A stretch of 64,000 bases of DNA. It comes from Helicobacter magdeburgensis. Lineage in GTDB: Bacteria > Campylobacterota > Campylobacteria > Campylobacterales > Helicobacteraceae. Positions 1-6,488 of the stretch are shown in pieces; the first letter of the stretch is position 1; each line of letters starts with the position of its first letter. Where the stretch lies: contig NZ_JRPE02000002.1 of assembly GCF_000765825.2 (NCBI RefSeq), positions 62,001 to 126,000 of the forward strand, read 5' to 3'. A program made the position numbers and the translations under genes. The notes under the pieces were generated by a model. It was given only the letters and a program-made list of their open reading frames with translations, did not search any database and had not been told where the DNA came from.

Positions 1-2
1 AA

Positions 3-182
3 ATTATAGGGATTGTAGCCTCAACCTACTTGATTATGGGGCTTATACTTAGTGCTTTTAGCATTAAGTATGCGCTTCACAGATTTAAGGGGAAGATAGG
101 ATTTATCCGCTTCCTCAATTTCATAATCTCACAGCCATTAATTTGGCTTGAGGAGATTATTCAAGGCTTGAAAAAGCCTTAG
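3..182 (+). CDS. Small membrane protein, C-terminal part (5' end outside window)
   Basis: Open frame entering from the left edge and ending at TAG 180-182; 59 residues are visible. The first 25 or so are hydrophobic (one membrane segment, rich in Ile, Leu, Gly and Ala), followed by a basic, amphipathic tail ending in KKP. I do not recognise the family. The coding DNA already shows the element's hairpin style: an 11-bp stem with one G.U at 45-71, and a 7-bp stem with a GAAA loop at 163-180 just before the stop. Confidence 0.6.
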   Translation: MIGIVASTYLIMGLILSAFSIKYALHRFKGKIGFIRFLNFIISQPLIWLEEIIQGLKKP

Positions 183-399
183 CACTTCGGTGCAATTTAT
201 TCCCAAGAGGGCTTAAGCTTTATGTCCTCTGGGACAAGAGCCTTCTTTGGAGTAGAAATACTTCCGGATTCAGTTTTTTTTAGTCTCGCAAGGACATTTT
301 TTTCTATTGTCCTTGTGGGCGGTGGAATCCTTGCGGAATGTTCCTATTCGTTGGAGAACGAATAGTTGATTCTGCTAGAAGGCAGAGAAAGGACATATT
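183..399 (+). promoter_or_regulatory. Structured leader of the 400-732 gene
   Basis: Non-coding stretch made of consecutive hairpins. A UUCG tetraloop hairpin (gcac/gtgc, 182-193) overlaps the previous stop codon. Then come an imperfect stem between cccaagaggg and tcctctggg, a 7-bp stem aaggaca/tgtcctt before 325, an 8-bp stem around ctattcgt/acgaatag before 370, and ctgc/gcag just before the ribosome site aaaggac. It is probably a 5' leader or processed intercistronic RNA; no clear promoter was picked. Confidence 0.5.
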
Positions 400-732
400 A
401 TGTCAGCAACTCAAAATTTTGAATTAGACCTCTTTAAAGGGGAATTTAGTGGATTTCAGGGTTATATGGAGGCTCATACTGAGTATGGGACTCTCGTGAG
501 CCTAGATAAGCTCGGTGATAAGTTTATTGTCACTGAGTATGAAAGCGGAGAAGACGACTATTCAGTTGTCTTCGATAGTTTTGCTGAGGCGCATATTGCG
601 TTTCGACATTGGGTGATAAACATCACCGAAGAAATAGAACTAAAAGAAGATGGGAGCATAGGTCACTATCCCCGTCCAAAAACTGAAGAAATTCAAGCAG
701 GGGCAACTCTGTTTGACTTTTTCGGAATTTAA
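400..732 (+). CDS. Hypothetical protein, element gene
   Basis: 110-residue soluble, acidic protein with no signal peptide or membrane segment. ATG 400 follows a GAAAGGA ribosome site. I do not recognise the family. The middle alternates short hydrophobic strands with acidic turns (around YESGEDDYSVVF), suggesting a small alpha/beta fold. The gene contains several back-to-back hairpins: a 10-bp stem with two G.U pairs at 511-537, an 8-bp stem with one G.U at 551-572, and a perfect 6-bp stem with loop AAAC at 612-627. It heads the visible gene series and is separated from the next gene by another structured leader. Confidence 0.6.
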   Translation: MSATQNFELDLFKGEFSGFQGYMEAHTEYGTLVSLDKLGDKFIVTEYESGEDDYSVVFDSFAEAHIAFRHWVINITEEIELKEDGSIGHYPRPKTEEIQAGATLFDFFGI

Positions 733-909
733 CTCCAAACCACTTAAACCACGCTTGTCGTGGTTTAAAATGTTCCAACAAGGGATTATTAAACATAAGT
801 CCCTTGTGGGGCTTTCTTGTTTAATCAATCCCTTTATGGAGTATTTTTTACTCTGGTGTCAGTTTAGGACCCGAAAGGGAATTGATAGAAACAAAAAAAG
901 GAGTTTCAG
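733..909 (+). promoter_or_regulatory. Structured leader with SD-in-loop clamp before the 910 gene
   Basis: Contains a 10-bp perfect stem ttaaaccacg/cgtggtttaa at 744-768 that could terminate or protect the upstream mRNA, an 8-bp stem acaaggga/tcccttgt at 778-807, and a hairpin of the recurrent type GGAGT..ACTC near 837-853. The last element (888-907) pairs gaaac with gtttc and places the A-rich Shine-Dalgarno aaaaaaagga in the loop, two bases before the ATG. The same arrangement recurs at other leaders of this element. Confidence 0.55.
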
Positions 910-1362
910 ATGAAATTAACCGTAAAACTTGTTGAAGAACTCAACAGCTGTTATGGGTCAGATCTAATAAGCTTTTCAGTAGAAAAAGGGGCAACTCTTT
1001 TCTACAAAGGGCTTTTAAAATCGTTTATCGAAAAACATTCGATAAGTGATTCTGAGGGATTTCAAAAAGCCTCTCCGTGCTTTTTGGAAGAAATGAGGGA
1101 AGCCTGCGATGTTATCGTTGGCTGGAATGAAAAAAAAGCAAATAAAATATGGTGGGAATACGATAACCATGGCATTTTTCTTAAAACTTGCCATGCTTAT
1201 GAACCCCTATATGTATTCTATTTTGGGGACCATTTTGTAGACCCTGTGAGCATTTTGCGAGAAGAAGGAAAGGTTTCTTTTGAAATCTTCATCGACAATA
1301 TCGCAGCTTGGGAGCGAGAGTGGGAAGCAGAACTAGAACAAATGGAGGATTCAGATGAATAG
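910..1362 (+). CDS. Hypothetical protein, paralogue of the next gene
   Basis: 150-residue acidic soluble protein of unknown function. It aligns by eye along its length with the product of the next gene: both start with a helix of type EELNxxY, followed by a strand ending in LxYKGxLKxFIEExxIS, and both end with GxVxFExFxDNxxAxE. The two therefore look like a tandem duplication. ATG 910 lies just after a ribosome site held in a hairpin loop. The stop overlaps the next start by 8 bases, indicating translational coupling. Internal hairpins include 8 bp at 1025-1045 and 7 bp at 1168-1195. Confidence 0.6.
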   Translation: MKLTVKLVEELNSCYGSDLISFSVEKGATLFYKGLLKSFIEKHSISDSEGFQKASPCFLEEMREACDVIVGWNEKKANKIWWEYDNHGIFLKTCHAYEPLYVFYFGDHFVDPVSILREEGKVSFEIFIDNIAAWEREWEAELEQMEDSDE

Positions 1363-1813
1363 AAACAAATTAAAAAAAACAACTCTTAATGAGTTGAACA
1401 AATTTTATTCAAGAGAGTGGATTACCTTTAGTGACAAGGGTTTAACCTTGCACTATAAGGGCGATTTAAAAAAGTTCATTGAGGAGAATGAAATTTCTTC
1501 CGAAATGGATTTTGATAGAAAATTTGGGGACTTCAGAGATGAAGTTCTCATTAAAAATGGGCTAGATGCCATTTCATTCTGTATGGATAACGATAGATTG
1601 TATCCATATCACTTTGGAATGACAAATGCCCCACTATTTGGAATTGAAGGCTGTTTAGGCGTAGAAGATATGCCTGTAAAGCATGCTTTCTTGTTTTTCA
1701 ACCGCTATCAGGTGGTTGATTGGCTAGAGGAGCTTGTAAAAAGTGGCGAAGTCACTTTCGAAACCTTTATGGATAACACAGAGGCATACGAAGCTTCACT
1801 AGATTCTGAATAA
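1355..1813 (+). CDS. Hypothetical protein, tandem paralogue
   Basis: 152-residue soluble protein resembling the preceding gene product at both termini (LNELNKFY..YKGDLKKFIEE near the N terminus; GEVTFETFMDN near the C terminus). The function is unknown. It starts inside the 3' end of the previous gene after AATGGAGGA. The coding DNA carries many short hairpins, for example caactc/gagttg near 1380, ttcatt/aatgaa near 1480, a 7-bp stem atggata/tatccat near 1585-1610, and aaagtg/cacttt near 1740. Confidence 0.6.
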   Translation: MNRNKLKKTTLNELNKFYSREWITFSDKGLTLHYKGDLKKFIEENEISSEMDFDRKFGDFRDEVLIKNGLDAISFCMDNDRLYPYHFGMTNAPLFGIEGCLGVEDMPVKHAFLFFNRYQVVDWLEELVKSGEVTFETFMDNTEAYEASLDSE

Positions 1814-1833
1814 GGGGATTAGCCTACAAGATA

Positions 1834-1851
1834 GCACAAAAAAAGGAGTGC
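1834..1851 (+). promoter_or_regulatory. SD-in-loop clamp hairpin
   Basis: gcac (1834-1837) can pair with gtgc (1848-1851), leaving an A-rich loop that contains aaaaggag. Three bases later, where sister leaders have ATG, this copy has GTT. The same gcac/gtgc clamp occurs before the genes at 10385 and, in mirror order, 14741. Confidence 0.45.
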
Positions 1852-1854
1852 AAA

Positions 1855-2106
1855 GTTACAAAAAAAATAAAAGAAAAAATAGAAAATGGCGAATGCAATA
1901 TCACTTCAAGTGGTATCAATTACGACATTTTTGGGAGCGATGGAGCTTTTTTCGTTGTTGTTTCTACTCAATGTAGAAAATTCGATGAAAAAAGCAAGCG
2001 AGTGATTTCTGAATATCAGGAACTCACTTGCTGTATCTTTGAAAACGAAGATTCAGCGCTTCATGAATTTGCTTCTATTTTAGAAGCAAATGGGATCAAT
2101 CTATAA
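1855..2106 (+). pseudogene. Hypothetical gene lacking a standard start codon
   Basis: An open frame of 83 sense codons runs from 1855 to TAA 2104-2106. It reads like its neighbours (acidic, Cys-containing, with segments such as SGINYDIFGSDGAFFVVV) and is preceded by a good ribosome site at normal spacing. The expected start codon is GTT instead of ATG, judged against the near-identical ggagtgcaaa-ATG context at 10385 and 16404. The next candidate starts are ATA codons. Either the start has been mutated and the gene is silent, or it uses a rare initiator. Function unknown. Confidence 0.5.
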
Positions 2107-2204
2107 AAGTTTGTGCTTAGGCACTGAATCGCCATAAGGCAGTATTTTTTTTCTGCCTAATGGCAGAGTGCTGTCTTTTTGGCAAATTGCTAAAAGGAGA
2201 AAAA
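2107..2204 (+). promoter_or_regulatory. Family-A structured leader, copy 1
   Basis: First of three copies of one leader design (others at 6391-6488 and 15847-15951). In order: a small gtgc..gcac hairpin, the phrase actgaat, a strong hairpin built on gcc(a)taaggcag / ctgcctaatggc with a T-rich loop, the phrase gtgctgtc, and a final hairpin pairing cttttTggca with a tgcTaaaaggag-like strand that contains the Shine-Dalgarno. The hairpin cores are kept between copies while stem bases vary. It precedes the nuclease gene. Confidence 0.6.
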
Positions 2205-3155
2205 ATGGCAACAACAAATGAAAAATTTTTAAATTTCCTAGAGAATGGCATTAAAGCCTTCTCTAAGAAAAACACAGCGGAAACCCTAGGGGATCGCTCA
2301 ACCTATGTCGGTTCGTCTGACATAGGACAATGCCCCAGAAAGGCATTCTTAACGAAAACTATGCCTGTTGAGGCTAGTTTTCAGCAAGAGCTGGTGTTCT
2401 TGCGAGGACATATGGCGGAATCTGTGATTCGTTACGGGTTGCAGGGCGGTAAGATTCCATTTGAGGAACAAGTTGAAGTGGCTGGTGAAGGCGATCATGC
2501 CTTTATTAAAACCCACATCGACTTCGTTGTAAATATGGGGACTGAAAATATCGTTGTTGAGTGCAAAAGCACCAACGCGATACCAGAGACTCCATATTTA
2601 AGCTGGATTTTACAAGTCCAGCTTCAAATGGGACTTCTCCGTAAAAGTAAAAAGGTTGAACGCGGCATTATTGCTGTAATCAACCTCAACACTGGAGCTC
2701 TAGAAGCGTTTGATGTTTCTTTTTCGGAAGAAATGTTTCAAATGGCTTTAAGTAGAGCCAAAAACTTGTGGGAAGCTTTGGAAACAAAGCAAGAGCCACA
2801 AGCTGAAACGGGAAGCTTATGTAGCTTCTGCAGTTACAAAGGTAATTGCCCTGCGCTCCACAAGGGTGCGGATAGCTTACCTTTAGAATTAGAGCAAGAT
2901 GCTCTAAGGTATGCGGAGTTGCAAAAGGCACAGAAAGATGCCCAAAAAGAGGCGGATGGGCTTAAATCTAAGCTTATGGACTTTATGAGTGCCACAAACA
3001 CGAAAAAAGTTCAGGTGCAAGATTTAAGTATTTCCTATAGCCTCATGAAAGGGCGAGTGGGAGTTGACTCTAAGGCATTAGCCGAGCAACACCCAGAGAT
3101 ATTTGAAACCCTCAAAACCGTAGGTAAAGACTATGGTATGTTGAGGATTTCTTAA
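2205..3155 (+). CDS. Fe-S PD-(D/E)XK exonuclease, RecB/Cas4-like
   Basis: 316-residue nuclease. Cys43 (in GQCPRKAF) plus Cys206, Cys209 and Cys215 (CSFC..GNC) match the split Cys-X(n)-C-X2-C-X5-C iron-sulphur clamp of AddB/Cas4-type nucleases. Asp106, Glu119 and Lys121 (DFVV..VVECK) form the PD-(D/E)XK core, and Gln137/Gln139 fit the following Q motif. A C-terminal coiled-coil-like segment follows. Paired with the Bet protein of the same element it would supply the resecting exonuclease of a phage-type recombination system; that pairing is inferred. An in-frame upstream ATG at 2160 exists, but ATG 2205 after aaaaggagaaaaa is the better start. Internal stems include 2354-2382, 2600-2624, 2775-2790 (GAAA loop) and 2889-2907. 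Confidence 0.8.
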   Translation: MATTNEKFLNFLENGIKAFSKKNTAETLGDRSTYVGSSDIGQCPRKAFLTKTMPVEASFQQELVFLRGHMAESVIRYGLQGGKIPFEEQVEVAGEGDHAFIKTHIDFVVNMGTENIVVECKSTNAIPETPYLSWILQVQLQMGLLRKSKKVERGIIAVINLNTGALEAFDVSFSEEMFQMALSRAKNLWEALETKQEPQAETGSLCSFCSYKGNCPALHKGADSLPLELEQDALRYAELQKAQKDAQKEADGLKSKLMDFMSATNTKKVQVQDLSISYSLMKGRVGVDSKALAEQHPEIFETLKTVGKDYGMLRIS

Positions 3156-3174
3156 TCAAACAAAAGGAGTAAAA

Positions 3175-3510
3175 ATGTTTGGTTTGTTAAATATTAAAAG
3201 CAAGGACATTCAAAACAATGTTCTTGCAAGTTTCAACTATTGCAAATTAAAAAATGCAATAGTTGAAAATGGTATAGCTGATGAGCTTTTTACGCACATC
3301 GGCTATGTAACTTCAAAGGAGGGTTTGCTTGCAAACATCTACCTCTTGAAGCTAGAAAAAATGAGTTTTTTAGTCAGCGATGGCTATAAGCTCTACAAAG
3401 ACAAGCTCTCTAGCGAGTCTAAGGACGAGTTCCTTAGAATTGTTAGAGAAGCAAAAAGTATTGAGATTCTCAAAGAGTCTCTTAAGAAATTAATCTTCAA
3501 GGAGGCTTAG
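3175..3510 (+). CDS. Hypothetical protein
   Basis: 111-residue, mainly helical soluble protein of unknown family, starting at ATG 3175 after aaaggagtaaaa. It follows the nuclease gene by 19 bases, so it is probably in the same operon. The DNA shows the clearest single hairpin of the element: a 14-bp perfect stem (3231-3244 with 3255-3268), directly preceded by an 11-bp stem with one G.U (3200-3227). Further stems are ctaagga/tccttag near 3420 and gagattct/agagtctc near 3465. Confidence 0.6.
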   Translation: MFGLLNIKSKDIQNNVLASFNYCKLKNAIVENGIADELFTHIGYVTSKEGLLANIYLLKLEKMSFLVSDGYKLYKDKLSSESKDEFLRIVREAKSIEILKESLKKLIFKEA

Positions 3511-3511
3511 T

Positions 3512-3856
3512 ATGTTTGAGGAACTCATAAAACAAAGCCTTGAGGACTCTCAACGAGTTCTTTTGGCTTCAATAGGCAATGGGCTCTTTGAGCTCTATAT
3601 GTCAAGCTACGAGATCAATGATCTCGAGTTTGGCACAGAAACAGCAGTGATTCTGTCCATTGAGCAATACTTGCTCAGGGCAGATGAAAATGGTGTCATC
3701 GAGCAGATTCTCCTTGATGAAGAGGTGATCAAAGAAGATCACATCTATAGAGCAGATGTCTCTATAGACGAAATGGTAAAAATGGTAGCCGAAGAAGCTA
3801 TCATTTTTGTTGAGGAGTTTTGCAAGGAAGTTTCCTTGCATTACTGCACGCTGTAA
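3512..3856 (+). CDS. Hypothetical acidic protein
   Basis: 114-residue strongly acidic helical protein (runs rich in Glu, Asp, Ile and Val), family not recognised. ATG 3512 follows aaggaggctt immediately after the previous stop, so the two genes are coupled. Hairpins in the coding strand include cgagatc/gatctcg near 3610, tgagca/tgctca near 3661, a 9-bp stem tctatagag/ctctataga near 3750-3775, and tgcaagga/tccttgca near 3822-3842. High acidity in small element proteins is also seen in DNA-mimic anti-defence proteins, but nothing here proves that role. Confidence 0.55.
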   Translation: MFEELIKQSLEDSQRVLLASIGNGLFELYMSSYEINDLEFGTETAVILSIEQYLLRADENGVIEQILLDEEVIKEDHIYRADVSIDEMVKMVAEEAIIFVEEFCKEVSLHYCTL

Positions 3857-3885
3857 TGGCGTAATTGAAAAGAAAAGGAAAAACA

Positions 3886-4176
3886 ATGGGATACAGAGCT
3901 CATATAATTAAAAATTATGTAGTTGAGGTCGGTGATTGCATCGGCTTCAACTATGACTTATTTGGGTTTCAATCGTTGCTGGAGGAGCTTGAAATACAGC
4001 ACTTCAGCGATGAAGAGACCTACATAGAGGTAGATAGGGATGATTTACTCTCCCTATCTGAAAAGAAGATTACTTTCCTGTCAAAGGAGAAGCAATCGGC
4101 TCTTATGAGTCTAAAACAAATGGCACACGCGCCATACGCCGTCAAAAGCGGCTATGTCCGTGTCCATTGGTATTAA
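3886..4176 (+). CDS. Hypothetical protein
   Basis: 96-residue protein, start chosen at ATG 3886 (MGYRAHIIKNYVVEVGD) after aaaaggaaaaaca; a TTG seven codons upstream is less likely. Family not recognised. The middle is acidic (EDEETYIEVDRDD-like composition) and the C terminus is basic and aromatic (GYVRVHWY). It ends just before the strong hairpin at 4183-4206 and is the last gene of the 2205-4176 block. Confidence 0.55.
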   Translation: MGYRAHIIKNYVVEVGDCIGFNYDLFGFQSLLEELEIQHFSDEETYIEVDRDDLLSLSEKKITFLSKEKQSALMSLKQMAHAPYAVKSGYVRVHWY

Positions 4177-4182
4177 AAAAAA

Positions 4183-4206
4183 AATAAGTGCCTTTTGGCA
4201 CTTATT
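4183..4206 (+). terminator. 10-bp hairpin closing the 2205-4176 block
   Basis: Perfect 10-bp stem aataagtgcc/ggcacttatt with a TTTT loop, six bases after the stop at 4176. It is flanked by A-runs on both sides and lacks a proper T-tract, so it may be an RNA 3'-end stabiliser or the first unit of the next leader rather than a classical intrinsic terminator. Confidence 0.45.
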
Positions 4207-4218
4207 GCAATAAAAAAA

Positions 4219-4371
4219 CCTTCCATTAGGGATTCTTTTTTTTCTATCCCTATGGATAGGAGAATCTCTAATGGAGTGTTTCACTCTAGTGTCAGCCCAA
4301 AGTGGGAGTCTAAAATTCCCACTTGGGATTAGGCTCCTTGTATTTTGTCTTAAATAAAAAAGGAGTAAGAC
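4219..4371 (+). promoter_or_regulatory. Composite structured leader (CAGCCC type) before the 4372 operon
   Basis: Four modules. First, a 14-bp stem with one G.U (4223-4236 with 4261-4274) enclosing a 6-bp hairpin ctatcc/ggatag. Second, the recurrent gagtg-ttt-cactc hairpin (4274-4286). Third, an 11-bp stem starting at CAGCCC (4296-4307 with 4317-4327, one bulge). Fourth, a clamp gtctta/taagac (4347-4371) with the Shine-Dalgarno in its loop, ending right at the ATG. The modular, repeated design looks like a regulatory leader; the ligand or signal is unknown. Confidence 0.6.
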
Positions 4372-4644
4372 ATGGAAATTTACACAGCAACAGAAATTTT
4401 TCAGGTTTGCATGAACCTGAAAAACGATAAAGACTTCTTGGAAGTCCTTAAAAATGTAATTGCGGAAGCTTCTTCTGCAATTCAAGATAAAGAGTTGGCG
4501 GCAAAAGTTGCAAGCCTTTCTGTGTGGAGCTTGGCTGATGAATATCAGTTGGCTTGCCACAGAGGACACGATGCACAATTGTGCATCAATATCGCTCAGG
4601 AAAGCCTAGAGCGATTTGCCAACCTCGACAAGGAGGTTGCGTAA
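4372..4644 (+). CDS. Hypothetical protein
   Basis: 90-residue helical protein of unknown function. ATG 4372 is directly behind the clamp hairpin of its leader. Its TAA shares one base with the next ATG, so the pair is translationally coupled. The general layout (helix, EAK/EAS helix, short C-terminal helix) resembles the next two gene products and may reflect an old duplication, but the similarity is weak. Hairpins include a 7-bp stem gatgcac/gtgcatc with AATT loop at 4570-4587 and aacctc/gaggtt just before the stop. Confidence 0.55.
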   Translation: MEIYTATEIFQVCMNLKNDKDFLEVLKNVIAEASSAIQDKELAAKVASLSVWSLADEYQLACHRGHDAQLCINIAQESLERFANLDKEVA

Positions 4645-4961
4645 TGGTCGCCAACAAAAAAATGCAAGAAATTACAAACTTCTTGCAACAGCATCAACAC
4701 GATGCTGATGTGAAGACGGCATTTTCTGAAGCGAAAGAATTAATTGCTTCGGAAATGTTAAATGCGAAAAAAAAAGATTTTTTTCTTAATCTCTCAATCG
4801 CAGAAATGTGTGAAGAGTGGGCTGTTGCTCGCTATTTAGCACATTTTAGCTGTGTTGAGGGTGCAATGGAAAAATTGTTTAATTATGAGCGGACTTTAAG
4901 TCTTGCTTATAATAAAACAGTTGAAAAAATGCTGGAAGGGGGTGACCTATGGACAGCATAA
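4644..4961 (+). CDS. Hypothetical protein
   Basis: 105-residue helical, acidic protein. ATG 4644 is used, coupled to the upstream stop behind caaggaggttgcgta; the longer frame upstream is a shadow of the previous gene. Family not recognised; a weak resemblance to its two neighbours (DxxVxxAFxEAKxxI) is visible. A 7-bp stem cagcatc/gatgctg lies at 4689-4707 and gaagc/gcttc around 4730-4752. It overlaps the next gene by 13 bases. Confidence 0.55.
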   Translation: MVANKKMQEITNFLQQHQHDADVKTAFSEAKELIASEMLNAKKKDFFLNLSIAEMCEEWAVARYLAHFSCVEGAMEKLFNYERTLSLAYNKTVEKMLEGGDLWTA

Positions 4962-5428
4962 AGGCATACGCCAAAGCCTCCAGCCAAGAATGGACTGCGG
5001 AAGATTTTGATTCTGCGATTCAGGATGGTTTAGGCTTTTTATGGCGGGGAGAATATGAAAGTTTCTGCATAGAACATGCAGATTTTGAAATTCTCAAGAA
5101 AGCTTTTAAAGAAGCTAAGGCTTGTATCCTTAGGGACAAGTCCGGCTTCGTAAAAAGCTTTTTAGGTGGCAAAGATGTGTCAGAAATGGCAGTCTTTGCT
5201 AATAGATTGTTTTTCAGCAATCAGCCGTTTGTAGATGGTGTGTTTATCACTCCATACAACGGATGTGTCGATGTAGCGGAAATCCGCTATGAAGGCAAGG
5301 TTGCTGAAAAATACCCAAATGTAAAAGCAGCAATGGAGCTAGCTCACGAGATTATCGTGACAACGGCTAATGCCGCTTATGCTTTGGGAATGGAAAATCT
5401 AAAGGAGGAGCTATGCGAGAGCCTTTAG
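4949..5428 (+). CDS. Hypothetical protein
   Basis: 159-residue soluble protein starting inside the previous gene behind gaagggggtgacct. The N-terminal half is helical (FEILKKAFKEAKACIL), and the middle holds a strand-rich piece (DGVFITPYNGCVDVAEIRYEG). No known domain recognised. It overlaps the next start by 16 bases. The coding strand has hairpins such as ctgcat/atgcag near 5065-5083, cttgt/acaag near 5122-5141, and cggc/gccg near 5370. Confidence 0.55.
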   Translation: MDSIKAYAKASSQEWTAEDFDSAIQDGLGFLWRGEYESFCIEHADFEILKKAFKEAKACILRDKSGFVKSFLGGKDVSEMAVFANRLFFSNQPFVDGVFITPYNGCVDVAEIRYEGKVAEKYPNVKAAMELAHEIIVTTANAAYALGMENLKEELCESL

Positions 5429-5724
5429 ATTTTAAAGGTTGCAGCCTTTTTTGTATTGGCGAAGTCTTTTTCGATGATGTCGAATTAGATGAACCAAACA
5501 AAAAGGCGCTAAAGATCTTGGATTTTATGGAGTTTAGTGCCCATAAAGTTCAAGGTAGGGTTGGCGAAGAGATTGTCAGCGGCTATATGCTGTTTGATAT
5601 GCAGCGTAAATGCTATTATGATGATGTTCTTGGCTTAGATGAGCCCTATGTCGCTCAAAGTATAGAAGCTCTCTTGGAAATGATTCCAGAGGCTTACTTT
5701 GAGGACTATGGGATAGAGTTATAA
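5413..5724 (+). CDS. Hypothetical protein
   Basis: 103-residue acidic protein, ATG 5413 behind aaaggaggagct inside the end of the previous gene. The N terminus has a strand-rich part (GCSLFCIGEVFFDDVEL) and the C terminus an acidic amphipathic helix (ALLEMIPEAYFEDYG). Family not recognised. Last but one in a five-gene coupled operon (4372-6390). Confidence 0.55.
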   Translation: MREPLDFKGCSLFCIGEVFFDDVELDEPNKKALKILDFMEFSAHKVQGRVGEEIVSGYMLFDMQRKCYYDDVLGLDEPYVAQSIEALLEMIPEAYFEDYGIEL

Positions 5725-5748
5725 AAAAACAAAAGAAAAGGAGCAGAA

Positions 5749-6390
5749 ATGCTAAGAAAAAATTACAACAAACTCGAGGAAATCTCGAGAGAATTTCTTT
5801 GGGCTATCGAAGCGATACCCGAAGCAAGGGAGCTCAAACTTGATAAGAGATTGTCTCTTGTTGAGGTTGAGAGCGAGTTTTCCGAAGAGGAGGACAGGGG
5901 AATATTCAATATTCTCCTAGATGGTGAGGTAGAGCTTTTTGAAAGAAAGCTTTACACGGACTATAGCGCGCATAGCGTTATGGCTCTGTTGGAGATTTTA
6001 AACTCTTTCTTGGAAAAAGAATTTTTTAGGAAAGAGTTTAGGTTGTTCAAAGTCGATCGCGATGTTGCTTACGACTTGAGAACACAAACACAACATAACA
6101 GACACGATGCTTGTAATATTGTGTTTGCAGAGGAATACAAGCCTGTCAAAGACTATGAGCTACAGCAAAAAATCCTAGAAGCTTCAAGTTACAGACTTGG
6201 TGCTTGCCACTATGAGCTATCTGGTGGCATACTCTCCGCAGTCTATACGGATTGTGGAATCGCGGAAGTGCAAGATGTAGAGGGTGACCTCTATATTATT
6301 CACAAATGCGAAGAAGGAACAGAAGAGGAGTATGTGAAAGTAAATGAGCTCCTTGATGATGCTTGGATAGCCAAAGGGTTTGAAATTTAA
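5749..6390 (+). CDS. Hypothetical protein
   Basis: 213-residue acidic protein behind aaaaggagcaga, family not recognised. It has an N-terminal helical part (LEEISREFLWAIEAIPEARELKL), a basic centre around residues 95-125 (RDVAYDLRTQTQHNRHD), and a strand-rich C terminus (GILSAVYTDCGIAEVQDVEGDLYIIHKC). Hairpins include ctcgag/ctcgag near 5774-5790 and an 11-bp stem at 5999-6009 with 6030-6040. It closes the operon; a family-A leader follows directly after its stop. Confidence 0.6.
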   Translation: MLRKNYNKLEEISREFLWAIEAIPEARELKLDKRLSLVEVESEFSEEEDRGIFNILLDGEVELFERKLYTDYSAHSVMALLEILNSFLEKEFFRKEFRLFKVDRDVAYDLRTQTQHNRHDACNIVFAEEYKPVKDYELQQKILEASSYRLGACHYELSGGILSAVYTDCGIAEVQDVEGDLYIIHKCEEGTEEEYVKVNELLDDAWIAKGFEI

Positions 6391-6488
6391 GTTGTGCCAC
6401 TAGGCACTGAATAAGCCATAAGGCAGTATTTTTTCTGCCTTATGGCAGAAGTGCTGTCTTTTTGGCAAATTGTCAAAAGGAGTAAAAT
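6391..6488 (+). promoter_or_regulatory. Family-A structured leader, copy 2
   Basis: Second copy of the leader at 2107-2204. It keeps the gtgcc..ggcac hairpin, actgaat, a gccataaggcag / ctgccttatggc hairpin (here a perfect stem with a T-rich loop), the phrase gtgctgtc, and a final hairpin pairing ctttttggcaa with ttgtcaaaaggag that contains the Shine-Dalgarno. The first hairpin loop and the SD helix differ by compensating changes from copy 1. Confidence 0.6.

Noticed and set aside
713-913. 66-codon frame across the 733-909 leader
   Set aside because: Overlaps hairpin modules that recur in other leaders, and ends over the next gene start; no ribosome site.
2205-3155. True Cas4 of a CRISPR system
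   Set aside because: The nuclease has the Fe-S RecB fold shared with Cas4 but lies among element genes with Bet and no cas genes; a recombination nuclease is more likely.
4183-4206. Classical Rho-independent terminator after 4176
   Set aside because: The stem is strong but no T-tract follows; kept only as a possible 3'-end hairpin with low confidence.
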